From: Massilia sp.
GTDB lineage: Bacteria; Pseudomonadota; Gammaproteobacteria; Burkholderiales; Burkholderiaceae_D
NCBI GenBank assembly: GCA_003484545.1
Contig: DNCF01000056.1
Location: 179 to 9,353 of the forward strand
Length of the DNA: 9,175 nucleotides
Direction: 5' to 3'
Under the pieces are notes generated by a model that searched no databases, had not been told where the DNA came from, and saw only the letters and a program-made list of their open reading frames with translations. Every line of letters begins with the position of its first letter. Within the stretch, counting starts at the first letter, position 1. The position numbers and the translations under genes are program-made. Below, piece by piece: positions 1 through 6,766 of the stretch.

Positions 1-323
1 ACCACGTAGCCGCTGGCGCCCGCCTGGGCGGCGGCGATGATGTTTTCCTTCTTCGCTTCCGCGGTCACCATCAGCACCGGCAGCTTGGCCAGCGCGGGAT
101 CGGCACGGATGTTCTGCAGCATGGTCAGCCCGTCCATGTTGGGCATGTTCCAGTCCGAGACGACGAAGTCGAACTGCTCGCTGCGCAGCTTGGCCAGGGC
201 CATGACGCCGTCTTCCGCTTCGTCGACGTTGGCGTAACCCAGTTCTTTCAACAAGTTCCGGACGATGCGCCGCATCGTCGAGAAATCGTCAACAACTAGG
301 AAACGCATCTTTGGATCAGCCAT
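1..323 (-). CDS. cheY: CheY chemotaxis response regulator (3' end cut by window edge)
   Basis: Single-domain response regulator that, once phosphorylated by CheA, binds the flagellar switch protein FliM and changes rotation direction. The 107 complete codons seen align without gaps to E. coli CheY: acidic pocket D12/D13, phosphoacceptor D57 in SDWNMPNMDG, T87 in LMVTAEAKKEN, then GASGYV. The window ends just before the expected K109 and the last helix, so about 20 residues are missing; this is an edge effect, not a defect. The ATG at 323 is preceded by GGAGT about 7 nt upstream. It lies 124 bp downstream of cheB, the largest gap inside the che cluster. Family knowledge: cheZ commonly follows this gene, but it would lie outside the window. 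Near-identity to enteric CheY around the FliM-binding face suggests this is the main motor-binding CheY (inference). Confidence 0.97.
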   Translation of the reverse strand, partial: MADPKMRFLVVDDFSTMRRIVRNLLKELGYANVDEAEDGVMALAKLRSEQFDFVVSDWNMPNMDGLTMLQNIRADPALAKLPVLMVTAEAKKENIIAAAQAGASGYV

Positions 324-361
324 GAATTACTCCGTTGATTCTTTTACTATGGTTAGTGTGG

Positions 362-390
362 CTTGAGGCGCTGCAACAAGCAGGCTCAAG
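362..390 (-). repeat. Interrupted inverted repeat in cheB-cheY gap
   Basis: On the transcribed strand CTTGAG and CTCAAG can pair around a 17-nt interior that itself contains CTGC-TTGTT-GCAG, giving a two-part hairpin with an asymmetric internal loop. No run of T follows, so it does not look like an intrinsic terminator. It sits about 40 nt upstream of the cheY start codon. A separate perfect 10-bp palindrome, GCCGTACGGC, lies at 406-415. I found no convincing promoter in this gap. The hairpin could affect mRNA processing or be chance. Confidence 0.35.
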
Positions 391-447
391 GATAGCATTT
401 TTGTTGCCGTACGGCGATAAAACCGGCGCAAAACACAACGATCCGGA

Positions 448-1512
448 TCAAACCCGCAACGCCCGTCCGCCCTGCGCCGCGAGGTGTCCGAGCACCAGTC
501 CAGGCAAGGCTTGCAGGGGCGCCACTTCGTGGGCGGCGCCGATCGCGATCGCCTCGCGCGGCATGCCGAACACGACGCACGACGCCTCGTCCTGGGCGAA
601 ATTGTGCGCGCCGGCGTTTTTCATCTCCAGCATACCAGCAGCGCCGTCCTTACCCATGCCCGTCAGGATCACGCCGACCGCGTTCTTGCCTGCAGCCAAG
701 GCCGCCGAACGGAACAGCACGTCGACCGAGGGCCGGTGGCGGTTGACCGGATCGGTCTGCTCGATCTTCGTCATGTAGTTGGCGCCCGAGCGCGTGAGCA
801 GCAGGTGCGAGTGGCCCGGCGCGATGTAGGCGTGGCCCGGCAGGATACGCTCGTTGCCGGCGGCTTCGGTCACGCTGATCCGGCACAGCGAGTCGAGGCG
901 CCGCGCGAACGAGCTGGTGAAGCCTTCCGGCATGTGCTGGGCGATCAGGATGCCCGGGCAATCCGACGGCATCTGCATCAGGAATTCGCGGATCGCCTCG
1001 GTGCCGCCGGTGGAGGCGCCGATGATGATCAGCTTTTCCGACGAAATCAAGGGACTGCGCAGCGCCTGCAGCGCGCTCGGCGCCGCGCTCTGGTGCACGC
1101 TGCGCGCCTTGACGCGGGCGCGCGCGGCGGCGCGGATCTTGTCGGTGATCAGCTCGGTGTACTCGCGCATGCCGGTCTGGATCGAGATCTTCGGCTTGGT
1201 CACGAAGTCGACCGCGCCCAGTTCCAGCGCGCGCATCGTGATCTCCGAGCCGCGCTCGGTCAGCGAGGACACCATCAGCACCGGCATCGGGCGCAGGCGC
1301 ATCAGCTTTTCCAGGAAGTCGAGGCCGTCCATCTTCGGCATCTCGACGTCGAGGGTCAGCACGTCGGGGTTGTGTTTCTTGATCAGTTCGCGCGCGACCA
1401 GCGGATCGGGCGCGGTCGCCACGACTTCCATGTCGGCTTGCGAATTGACGATCTCGCTCATCACGCTGCGGATCAGGGCCGAATCGTCGACGATCAGTAC
1501 CTTGGTTTTCAT
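448..1512 (-). CDS. cheB: CheB protein-glutamate methylesterase/glutamine deamidase
   Basis: CheB removes methyl groups from receptor glutamates and can deamidate receptor glutamines; phosphorylation by CheA activates it, giving adaptation feedback. The 354-residue product matches the usual length (about 350). The N-terminal receiver domain (about 1-120) has D9/D10, phosphoacceptor D55 in LTLDVEMPKMDG and K106 in VTKP. A linker (about 125-158) leads to the esterase domain with the catalytic triad S167 (GASTGG), H193 (AQHMPEGF) and D289 (GMGKDGAAG). The ATG at 1512 has a strong AAGGAAGG ribosome site just upstream, and the gene starts 17 bp after the cheD stop, so the two are probably co-transcribed. 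Cytoplasmic, acting at the receptor array. Nothing is missing or unusual. Confidence 0.98.
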   Translation of the reverse strand: MKTKVLIVDDSALIRSVMSEIVNSQADMEVVATAPDPLVARELIKKHNPDVLTLDVEMPKMDGLDFLEKLMRLRPMPVLMVSSLTERGSEITMRALELGAVDFVTKPKISIQTGMREYTELITDKIRAAARARVKARSVHQSAAPSALQALRSPLISSEKLIIIGASTGGTEAIREFLMQMPSDCPGILIAQHMPEGFTSSFARRLDSLCRISVTEAAGNERILPGHAYIAPGHSHLLLTRSGANYMTKIEQTDPVNRHRPSVDVLFRSAALAAGKNAVGVILTGMGKDGAAGMLEMKNAGAHNFAQDEASCVVFGMPREAIAIGAAHEVAPLQALPGLVLGHLAAQGGRALRV

Positions 1513-1529
1513 CGTCCTTCCTTTCGGGG

Positions 1530-2132
1530 TCAGAACAGGTCGATCTCGCCGCCGACGGGCTCGACCTTGAGACGCTTGGCGTAGTCGAGCTCGCGCTTGG
1601 CCAGCGTATCGTTCTGGGTTTGCATCAATTTCTTTACTAGCACCTTGCCCGTGCGCGGGAAGAAATACACCTTGCGCGGGTAGATGTCGTTCAGGTCCTC
1701 GGCCAGCACCGGGATCCGTTCGGTCTTCAGGAATTGCGTCACGAAGGCGGCATTGCGCTCGCCCACGTTCATGGCGGTAAAGCCGCGCAGCACGGCGCCG
1801 CCGCCGAACACCTTCGCTTCCAGGTTCTCGCGGCGCGCGCCGGCCTTGAGCAGGTCGTTGATCAGGACTTCCATCGCATAGCTGCCGTAGCGCATCGAGG
1901 CCGACACCGGGCTGCCGGCGTCGCCGCCGCCGTCGGGCAGCATGAAGTGGTTCATGCCGCCCAGGCCGGTGATGCGGTCGCGGATGCAGGCCGACACGCA
2001 GGAGCCGAGCACGGTCACGATCAGCATGTTCTTGCCGGTGTAGTAGTACTCGCCCGGCAGGATCTTGGCCGCCTCGACGTCGAAGGTGCGGTCGTAGTAG
2101 ACGTTGGTGGCGAAGTGGCTGTTCGAATGCAT
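1530..2132 (-). CDS. cheD: CheD chemoreceptor glutamine deamidase
   Basis: CheD deamidates specific receptor glutamines to glutamates and tunes receptor output. The product is about 200 residues, longer than the roughly 160 of minimal CheDs. Catalytic Cys lies in VLGSCVSACI and His in GGMNHFMLPD, 17 residues apart as in the characterised Thermotoga enzyme; a Thr lies just before the Cys motif. FGGGAVLRGF and NVGERNAAF are typical CheD core segments. I chose the ATG at 2132, 13 bp after the cheR stop, because upstream residues are not family-like. An alternative ATG at 2171 adds 13 residues and overlaps the end of cheR by 26 bp; neither has a strong ribosome site. The C-terminus extends beyond the core and ends GGEIDLF, discussed in findings. 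No CheC is encoded in the window. Confidence 0.95.
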   Translation of the reverse strand: MHSNSHFATNVYYDRTFDVEAAKILPGEYYYTGKNMLIVTVLGSCVSACIRDRITGLGGMNHFMLPDGGGDAGSPVSASMRYGSYAMEVLINDLLKAGARRENLEAKVFGGGAVLRGFTAMNVGERNAAFVTQFLKTERIPVLAEDLNDIYPRKVYFFPRTGKVLVKKLMQTQNDTLAKRELDYAKRLKVEPVGGEIDLF

Positions 2133-2145
2133 GGTGGTGTGCGCT

Positions 2146-3000
2146 TCAGGCGCCCTTGCCGTTGAGTTCATAGACCGTCTTGCCGCGCAGGCGCAGCGAT
2201 TCGGAAACGTAGAGGAAGTTCTCGGAGTGGCCGGCGAACAGCAGCGCGTGCGGCTTCATCAACGGCACGAAGCGCGCCAGGATCTTGCGCTGGGTGTTCT
2301 TGTCGAAATAAATCATGACGTTGCGGCAGAAAATCGCATCGAACTGACCACTCACCGGCCAGCTGTCGGCCAGCAGGTTCAGCTGCCGGAACGTCACCAG
2401 CTGGCGCAATTCCGGGCGCACCCGCACCATGCCTTCGTGGCGGCCCTTGCCGCGCAGGAAGAAGCGCTTGAGGCGCTCCTGCGACATCTTCTCCACCCGC
2501 TCCACGCCGTACACGCCCTCGCTGGCCGTGGCCAGCACGTTGGTGTCGATGTCGGTGGCGACGATCTGCACGTTCGGCGTGAGCGTGTTGAAGGCTTCGC
2601 ACACGGTCATGGCGATCGAATACGGCTCCTCGCCGGTCGAGCTGGCCGAGCACCAGATCGTGAGCGGCTCGCCGGCGCGGCCGCGCAGGCGCAGCACGTG
2701 CTCGGCCAGCAGCGGGAAGTGGTGGGCTTCGCGGAAGAACGAGGTCAGGTTGGTGGTCAGCGCATTCGTGAACGCTTCCCACTCCTGCTCCATGCGGCCG
2801 GCCTCCAGGTCGTCGAGGTATTTCGCGAACGACTGGATGCCGGTGGCGCGCAGGCGCCGCGCCAGGCGGCTGTAGACCATCTCCTGCTTGCTGTCGGCCA
2901 GCGAGATGCCGGCCTGGCGGTAGATCAGGGCGCGCACCCGCTCGAAGTCGGCGCGCGTGAAGTCGAATTCCTTGACGGTGTCGGATTTATGTAGCGGCAC
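2146..3000 (-). CDS. cheR: CheR chemotaxis protein methyltransferase
   Basis: CheR transfers methyl groups from S-adenosylmethionine to receptor glutamates, opposing CheB. At 284 residues it is full length (E. coli about 286). The N-terminal helical domain (about 11-80) includes RLARRLRATGI; NLTSFFRE (84-91) is a conserved active-site segment; the SAM-binding core has IWCSASSTGEEPYSIAM (115-131), ATDID (148-152), the FRQLNLL segment (204-210) and FCRNVMIYFD (224-233); LLFAGHSENF (253-262) is the usual late motif. The start is GTG at 3000, with AAGG a few bases upstream. It lies 73 bp after cheW and just ahead of cheD. No receptor gene lies between cheW and cheR, unlike many proteobacterial operons. 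Confidence 0.98.
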   Translation of the reverse strand: MPLHKSDTVKEFDFTRADFERVRALIYRQAGISLADSKQEMVYSRLARRLRATGIQSFAKYLDDLEAGRMEQEWEAFTNALTTNLTSFFREAHHFPLLAEHVLRLRGRAGEPLTIWCSASSTGEEPYSIAMTVCEAFNTLTPNVQIVATDIDTNVLATASEGVYGVERVEKMSQERLKRFFLRGKGRHEGMVRVRPELRQLVTFRQLNLLADSWPVSGQFDAIFCRNVMIYFDKNTQRKILARFVPLMKPHALLFAGHSENFLYVSESLRLRGKTVYELNGKGA

Positions 3001-3073
3001 TTTGCCTTACCTTCGTGTTCGTTGCGGAACAATCCCGCGTTTGCTTTGCTCCGTGCCCTACCCTGCCCGCCGG

Positions 3074-3565
3074 TTAAGCGGCCAGCTTGTCGACCAGGCC
3101 CATCTCGGCCGACGACATCAGGCGGTCGATGTCGACCAGGATCAGCATGCGCTCGTCCACGGTGCCCAGGCCGATCAGGTAGTCGGTGCTGAAGGCGGTG
3201 CCCATGTCCGGGGCCGGCTTGATCTGGTCCGGGGTCAGGGTCGTGACGTCGGAGACGCTGTCGACCACCATGCCCATTACGCGGCCGCCGATGTTCAGGA
3301 TGATGACGACGGTGAACTGGTCGTAGGTCGGCGTGCCGAGGTTGAACTTGATGCGCATGTCCACCACCGGGATGATGATGCCGCGCAGGTTGATCACGCC
3401 CTTGATGAATTCGGGGGCGTTGGCGATCCGGGTCACGGCTTCGTAGCCGCGGATTTCCTGCACTTTCAGGATGTCGATGCCGTACTCTTCCGAGCCGAGG
3501 GTGAAGGCCAGGTATTCGAGCCCGGCGTCGGCGCCCTGCGCCTGGTTGGTTTGGGTAATGGACAT
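3074..3565 (-). CDS. cheW: CheW chemotaxis coupling protein
   Basis: CheW is the SH3-like adaptor that connects receptors to CheA in the signalling array. The 163-residue product is close to E. coli CheW (167). Segments seen: EYLAFTLGSEEYGIDILKVQEI (residues 17-38), the receptor and CheA contact region PEFIKGVINLRGIIIPVVD (51-69) with the conserved Arg61, GMVVDSVSDV (104-113) and the C-terminal ILVDIDRLM. The ATG at 3565 has AAGGA 7-8 nt upstream. The start lies 16 bp after the cheA stop, so the two are almost certainly translated from one transcript. No abnormal features. Confidence 0.98.
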   Translation of the reverse strand: MSITQTNQAQGADAGLEYLAFTLGSEEYGIDILKVQEIRGYEAVTRIANAPEFIKGVINLRGIIIPVVDMRIKFNLGTPTYDQFTVVIILNIGGRVMGMVVDSVSDVTTLTPDQIKPAPDMGTAFSTDYLIGLGTVDERMLILVDIDRLMSSAEMGLVDKLAA

Positions 3566-3581
3566 GGTTTTTCCTTTGTTT

Positions 3582-5723
3582 TTAATTCATTGACGGGGCC
3601 AGCGCCTCGTCGGCCAGTTGGCGCGACGAGCGCACCAGGGCGGCCACGTCGAGGATCAGCGAGACGCCGCCATCGCCCAGGATGGTCGCGCCCGAGATGC
3701 CGGACACCTTGCGGTAATTCGCTTCCAGGTTCTTCACCACCACGTGCTGCTGGCCGACCAGGTCGTCGATCAGAAGCGCGGCGCGGCGGCCTTCGGACTC
3801 CAGGATCACGACGATGCCCTCGGCCGGATCCATCGAGCGCGGCGCGATGTCGAACACGCTGTACAGCGGGATCAGCGGCAGGTACTCGCCGCGCACTTTC
3901 AGCACCTGGCCGCGGCCCGCGATGTCGCGGACGTCCTCGCGGCGCGGCTGCAGCGACTCGACGACGAACCCAAGTGGAAGGATATAGATTTCCTCACCGC
4001 AACGGATCGTCATGCCATCCAAAATCGCCAAAGTCAGGGGCAAGGAGATGGAAATCGTGGTGCCGAAGCCACGCGCGGAGCGGATATCGACCGAACCGCC
4101 CATGGCCGTGATGTTACGTTTGACAACATCCATGCCGACGCCGCGGCCCGAGACGTCGGTTACGATCTCGGCCGTGGAGAAGCCCGGCGCGAAGATCAGC
4201 TGCCACACGTCCGAGTCGCTCATGTTGTCGGACACGGCCAGGCCGTTCTGCGCCGCCTTCGCCAGGATCTTCTCGCGGTTCAGGCCGGCGCCGTCGTCGG
4301 CCACTTCGATCACGATGTTGCCGCCCTGGTGGCCGGCCGACAGGAACAGGCGCCCCGCTTCCGACTTGCCGGCGGCGGCGCGCGCATCGGGCATCTCGAT
4401 GCCGTGGTCGATGCTGTTGCGAACCAGGTGGGTCAGCGGGTCGACGATGCGCTCGATCAGGCCCTTGTCCAGTTCGGTCGCGGCGCCGTGGGTGATGAAA
4501 TCGACCTTCTTGCCGAGCTTGCCGGCCAGGTCGCGCACCATGCGTGGGAAGCGCGAGAACACGAAGTCCATCGGCATCATGCGGATCGACATCACGGCTT
4601 CCTGCAGCTCGCGCGTATTGCGCGTGAGCTGGGACACCGAGGACAGCAGGCGCTCGTGCAACATCGGATCGAGCCCGCTGGAGCGCTGCTCGATCATGGC
4701 CTGGGTGATGACCAGTTCGCCAATCAGGTTGATCAATTGGTCGACCTTCTCGACCGAGACGCGGATCGAGGAGGACTCGGCGCCCTTCTCGTCCTTCTTG
4801 ACGGCCTTCTTTTCCTCATGATGCTCAACCACCGCCGCTGCGGCAGCCTTCGGCGCCTGGGCCTCGGCGCCCGCCATCGCGCGGATCTGCTCGATCGGCT
4901 GGAAAAAGCCATAGCCGCGCTCGTCGTCCGACAGGTCGTCCGCGGCGGCGGCCGGCGCGTCGTCGGCCGGGTCGAAGAAGCCGTAGCCCTGCTCGTTCTC
5001 GATGCGGGCGCGCTCGGCCGCCTCGATCGCGCGCTGCTCGGGCGTGAGCGGCGGCGCCTCGAAGATCTTCAGGTCGTCCGGGTCCAGGACAAACGAGCAG
5101 ATGGCGACGATGTCGTCCAGGCTCTCGTGGGTGGTGATGATCAGCGCGCTGCGCCCGCCGTCGAGCGGCGTGACCGAGACCCGGCCCATCAGGCCGAGTT
5201 CGTCCACCAGGGCGTTGATGTCGCGCTGGGCGACGCTGGGCAGCTCGATCTTGTAGCGGTGCGCGCCCTCGCCGGTCTGGGCTTTCGGCTCGGCGTGCAG
5301 GAACGACGGTGCGACCAGCGAAGCCGCCGGCACCAGCCCTTCCGACAGGTCGTGCAGCACCATGCGCACGTTGGCGACCGTGTCCTGGTCGACCGCGGCG
5401 CCGTTGCGGTGGCCGTCGAGCTGCATCTTGAGCGTGTCCTTGGCGGCCAGGAAGGCGTCCACGTGCTGCGAGGTCAGGGCCATCTCGCCCTTGCGGATCC
5501 GGTCCAGCAGGGATTCCAGAACGTGGGTGACCTCGCTCATGTCGGTGATGCCGAAGGTCGAGGCGCCGCCCTTGACCGAGTGGGCGGTGCGGAAAATCGC
5601 GTTCAGGTCTTCGGCGTCGGGCGCGGCCACGTCGACCGCCAGCAGCAGCCGCTCCATTTCGGCGAGCAGCTCTTCGGCCTCGTCGAAAAAGACCTGGTAA
5701 AACTGGCTGATGTCGATCGTCAT
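3582..5723 (-). CDS. cheA: CheA chemotaxis histidine kinase
   Basis: CheA autophosphorylates under receptor control and passes phosphate to CheY and CheB. The 713-residue protein has the full five-domain plan: P1 histidine phosphotransfer domain (about 1-105) with phosphorylated H48 in RTAHSVKGGASTFG; P2 response-regulator docking domain (about 155-222); long Ala- and charge-rich linker (about 223-315); P3 dimerisation helices (about 318-385); P4 ATPase with N box HLVRNSIDHG (432-441), G1 DDGAG (476-480), F box FAPGFSTA (511-518) and G2 GRGVGMDV (526-533); and the CheW-like P5 domain (about 560-705). All catalytic motifs are intact. The P2-P3 linker carries a duplicated motif, EQGYGFFDP (244-252) and ERGYGFFQP (268-276). 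The ATG at 5723 follows the upstream cheY stop by 34 bp; its ribosome site (GGAA) is weak. Confidence 0.99.
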   Translation of the reverse strand: MTIDISQFYQVFFDEAEELLAEMERLLLAVDVAAPDAEDLNAIFRTAHSVKGGASTFGITDMSEVTHVLESLLDRIRKGEMALTSQHVDAFLAAKDTLKMQLDGHRNGAAVDQDTVANVRMVLHDLSEGLVPAASLVAPSFLHAEPKAQTGEGAHRYKIELPSVAQRDINALVDELGLMGRVSVTPLDGGRSALIITTHESLDDIVAICSFVLDPDDLKIFEAPPLTPEQRAIEAAERARIENEQGYGFFDPADDAPAAAADDLSDDERGYGFFQPIEQIRAMAGAEAQAPKAAAAAVVEHHEEKKAVKKDEKGAESSSIRVSVEKVDQLINLIGELVITQAMIEQRSSGLDPMLHERLLSSVSQLTRNTRELQEAVMSIRMMPMDFVFSRFPRMVRDLAGKLGKKVDFITHGAATELDKGLIERIVDPLTHLVRNSIDHGIEMPDARAAAGKSEAGRLFLSAGHQGGNIVIEVADDGAGLNREKILAKAAQNGLAVSDNMSDSDVWQLIFAPGFSTAEIVTDVSGRGVGMDVVKRNITAMGGSVDIRSARGFGTTISISLPLTLAILDGMTIRCGEEIYILPLGFVVESLQPRREDVRDIAGRGQVLKVRGEYLPLIPLYSVFDIAPRSMDPAEGIVVILESEGRRAALLIDDLVGQQHVVVKNLEANYRKVSGISGATILGDGGVSLILDVAALVRSSRQLADEALAPSMN
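4896..4994 (-). repeat. Duplicated GYGFF-x-P motif within the CheA linker
   Basis: Two copies of E-[QR]-G-Y-G-F-F-[DQ]-P lie 24 residues apart, at CheA residues 244-252 and 268-276, between the P2 and P3 domains. The copies use different codons for part of the motif (TTC TTC versus TTT TTC), so the match seems held at protein level rather than being a fresh DNA duplication. The surroundings are acidic and Ala-rich, hence probably disordered. Function unknown; a short binding motif is a plausible guess. Confidence 0.75.
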
Positions 5724-5757
5724 GACAGGTTCCGGTGCGGTAGGCGATGCATCCGCA

Positions 5758-6123
5758 TCAGCCGATCACTTTTTTGACGACCTCGATCAGGCGCTGCGGG
5801 TCGAACGGCTTGACCAGCCAGCCGTTGGCGCCGGCCGCACGGCCCTTCGATTTCATTTCGTCCGAAGACTCGGTGGTCAGCATCAGGATCGGCACCTTCT
5901 GGTACTCGGGCAGGCCGCGCAGCTGCTTGATCAGCGACAGGCCGTCCATGCGCGGCATGTTCTGGTCGGTCAGGACCAGGTCCACGGTCTGCTGGCGCGC
6001 CTTGTCCAGGCCGTCCTGGCCGTCGACCGCTTCCACCACCTGGTAACCGGCCGCCTTCAGGCTGAACGCCACCATCTGGCGCAGCGAGCTCGAATCGTCG
6101 ACCGCGAGAATTGTTTTAGCCAT
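5758..6123 (-). CDS. CheY-like single-domain response regulator linked to cheA
   Basis: A 121-residue stand-alone receiver domain with all phosphorylation residues: D9/D10 (LAVDDSSS), D53 (LTDQNMPRMDG), T83/T84 (LMLTTESS) and K105 (WLVKPFDP). It has no output domain. It differs clearly from the second CheY at 1-323, which is enteric-like (SDWNMPNMDG, TAEAKKEN), so the two are paralogues rather than duplicates. The ATG at 6123 has a good AGGAG 7 nt upstream. Placed between the CheZ-like gene and cheA, it is probably phosphorylated by this CheA. Whether it drives the motor, acts as a phosphate sink or has another target cannot be told from sequence. Confidence 0.95.
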   Translation of the reverse strand: MAKTILAVDDSSSLRQMVAFSLKAAGYQVVEAVDGQDGLDKARQQTVDLVLTDQNMPRMDGLSLIKQLRGLPEYQKVPILMLTTESSDEMKSKGRAAGANGWLVKPFDPQRLIEVVKKVIG

Positions 6124-6189
6124 GTTTTGCTCCTGCTGTTTTCTGTGCCCGGTACACTGCCGGGGATGGTTGTTGTGGTGGGCGAACCG

Positions 6190-6738
6190 TCAGAACAGTT
6201 CGATGTCCCCGCTTTCGAGATGCCGCTGCTCGACCGACTTGCGCAGCACGCTGCGCAGTTCGAGCGACTGGATGGCCAGCGCCATGCTGACCTTGCCCAG
6301 GCGATCGACGATTTCCTCGCTGCCGGTTTCCGGCGCGATGTCCGAGCCATGCTCGCTCAGCGTGCCGAGGAATTCGCGCAGGCCCGTCACGCGCTTCAGC
6401 GTCCGGTCGATCAGCTGGCTGGTCATGTCCTGGAACTGCATGCTGGTGATCGCCGTGTTCACGTGGCCGCCGATCTCGCCGCTCATCGCGGCCAGCGCGG
6501 CGCTGTCTTCCGGACTGGGCGTGCCGCCCGCCAGCAGGCGGTCGATCGCCTCCTGGCGCGCGCCGACCGCGCTATGGATGGCCATGAAGCTGCTGGTCAG
6601 CTTCTCGATCGCCTCTTCCAGCAGCAGCTCGGTCTGCAGCAGGTCGGTCTCGACCTCGCTGAGGTGGCGTCGCCCGTGCGCCGACACTCCGGAGAGCAGC
6701 CGCTTCACGTGCGAGCCCAAAATCTTTTTTCTTGTCAT
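6190..6738 (-). CDS. CheZ-like chemotaxis protein, putative CheY-P phosphatase
   Basis: A 182-residue, mostly helical soluble protein without signal peptide or membrane segment. The key region, MQFQDMTSQLIDRTLKRV (residues 100-117), contains D104-x-x-x-Q108, the spacing of the acidic residue and catalytic Gln (D143, Q147) of E. coli CheZ, whose helix reads DQTGQVIKR. Long helices flank it, as expected for a CheZ-type four-helix bundle, and the protein ends SGDIELF, where CheZ proteins carry a CheY-binding tail. The start is ATG at 6738, set by a perfect AGGAGG 6 nt upstream; a GTG at 6756 would add six residues and lacks such a site. It lies 28 bp after motB and 66 bp before cheY. Overall similarity to enteric CheZ is low and QFxDxxxQ-type helices also occur in other chemotaxis proteins, so the phosphatase role is inference. 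Confidence 0.75.
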   Translation of the reverse strand: MTRKKILGSHVKRLLSGVSAHGRRHLSEVETDLLQTELLLEEAIEKLTSSFMAIHSAVGARQEAIDRLLAGGTPSPEDSAALAAMSGEIGGHVNTAITSMQFQDMTSQLIDRTLKRVTGLREFLGTLSEHGSDIAPETGSEEIVDRLGKVSMALAIQSLELRSVLRKSVEQRHLESGDIELF

Positions 6739-6744
6739 TATTGT

Positions 6745-6750
6745 CCTCCT
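6745..6750 (-). promoter_or_regulatory. Ribosome binding site AGGAGG fixing the CheZ-like start
   Basis: A full AGGAGG six bases upstream of the ATG at 6738. It is the best Shine-Dalgarno match in the cluster and decides the start over the in-frame GTG at 6756, which lies upstream of it. Confidence 0.9.
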
Positions 6751-6766
6751 GTCCACACGAGGCAGG

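Noticed and set aside
413..420. Plus-strand GGCGATAA resembling a sigma28 -10 element
   Set aside because: It points into the antisense of cheB and has no matching -35 element at the right spacing.
484..1584. 366-codon plus-strand open frame antisense to cheB
   Set aside because: Antisense shadow with low-complexity Arg/His/Gln/Ala composition and no recognisable domain; CheB on the other strand is unambiguous.
3618..5777. 719-codon plus-strand open frame antisense to cheA
   Set aside because: Its composition (runs of His, Arg, Ala, Gln, Val, Asp) is that of an antisense shadow in GC-rich DNA, and it covers an intact CheA with all motifs.
6155..6175. Possible terminator hairpin in the gap between the CheZ-like gene and cheY
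   Set aside because: A short CCCGG/CCGGG stem without a following T-run; the genes are probably co-transcribed.
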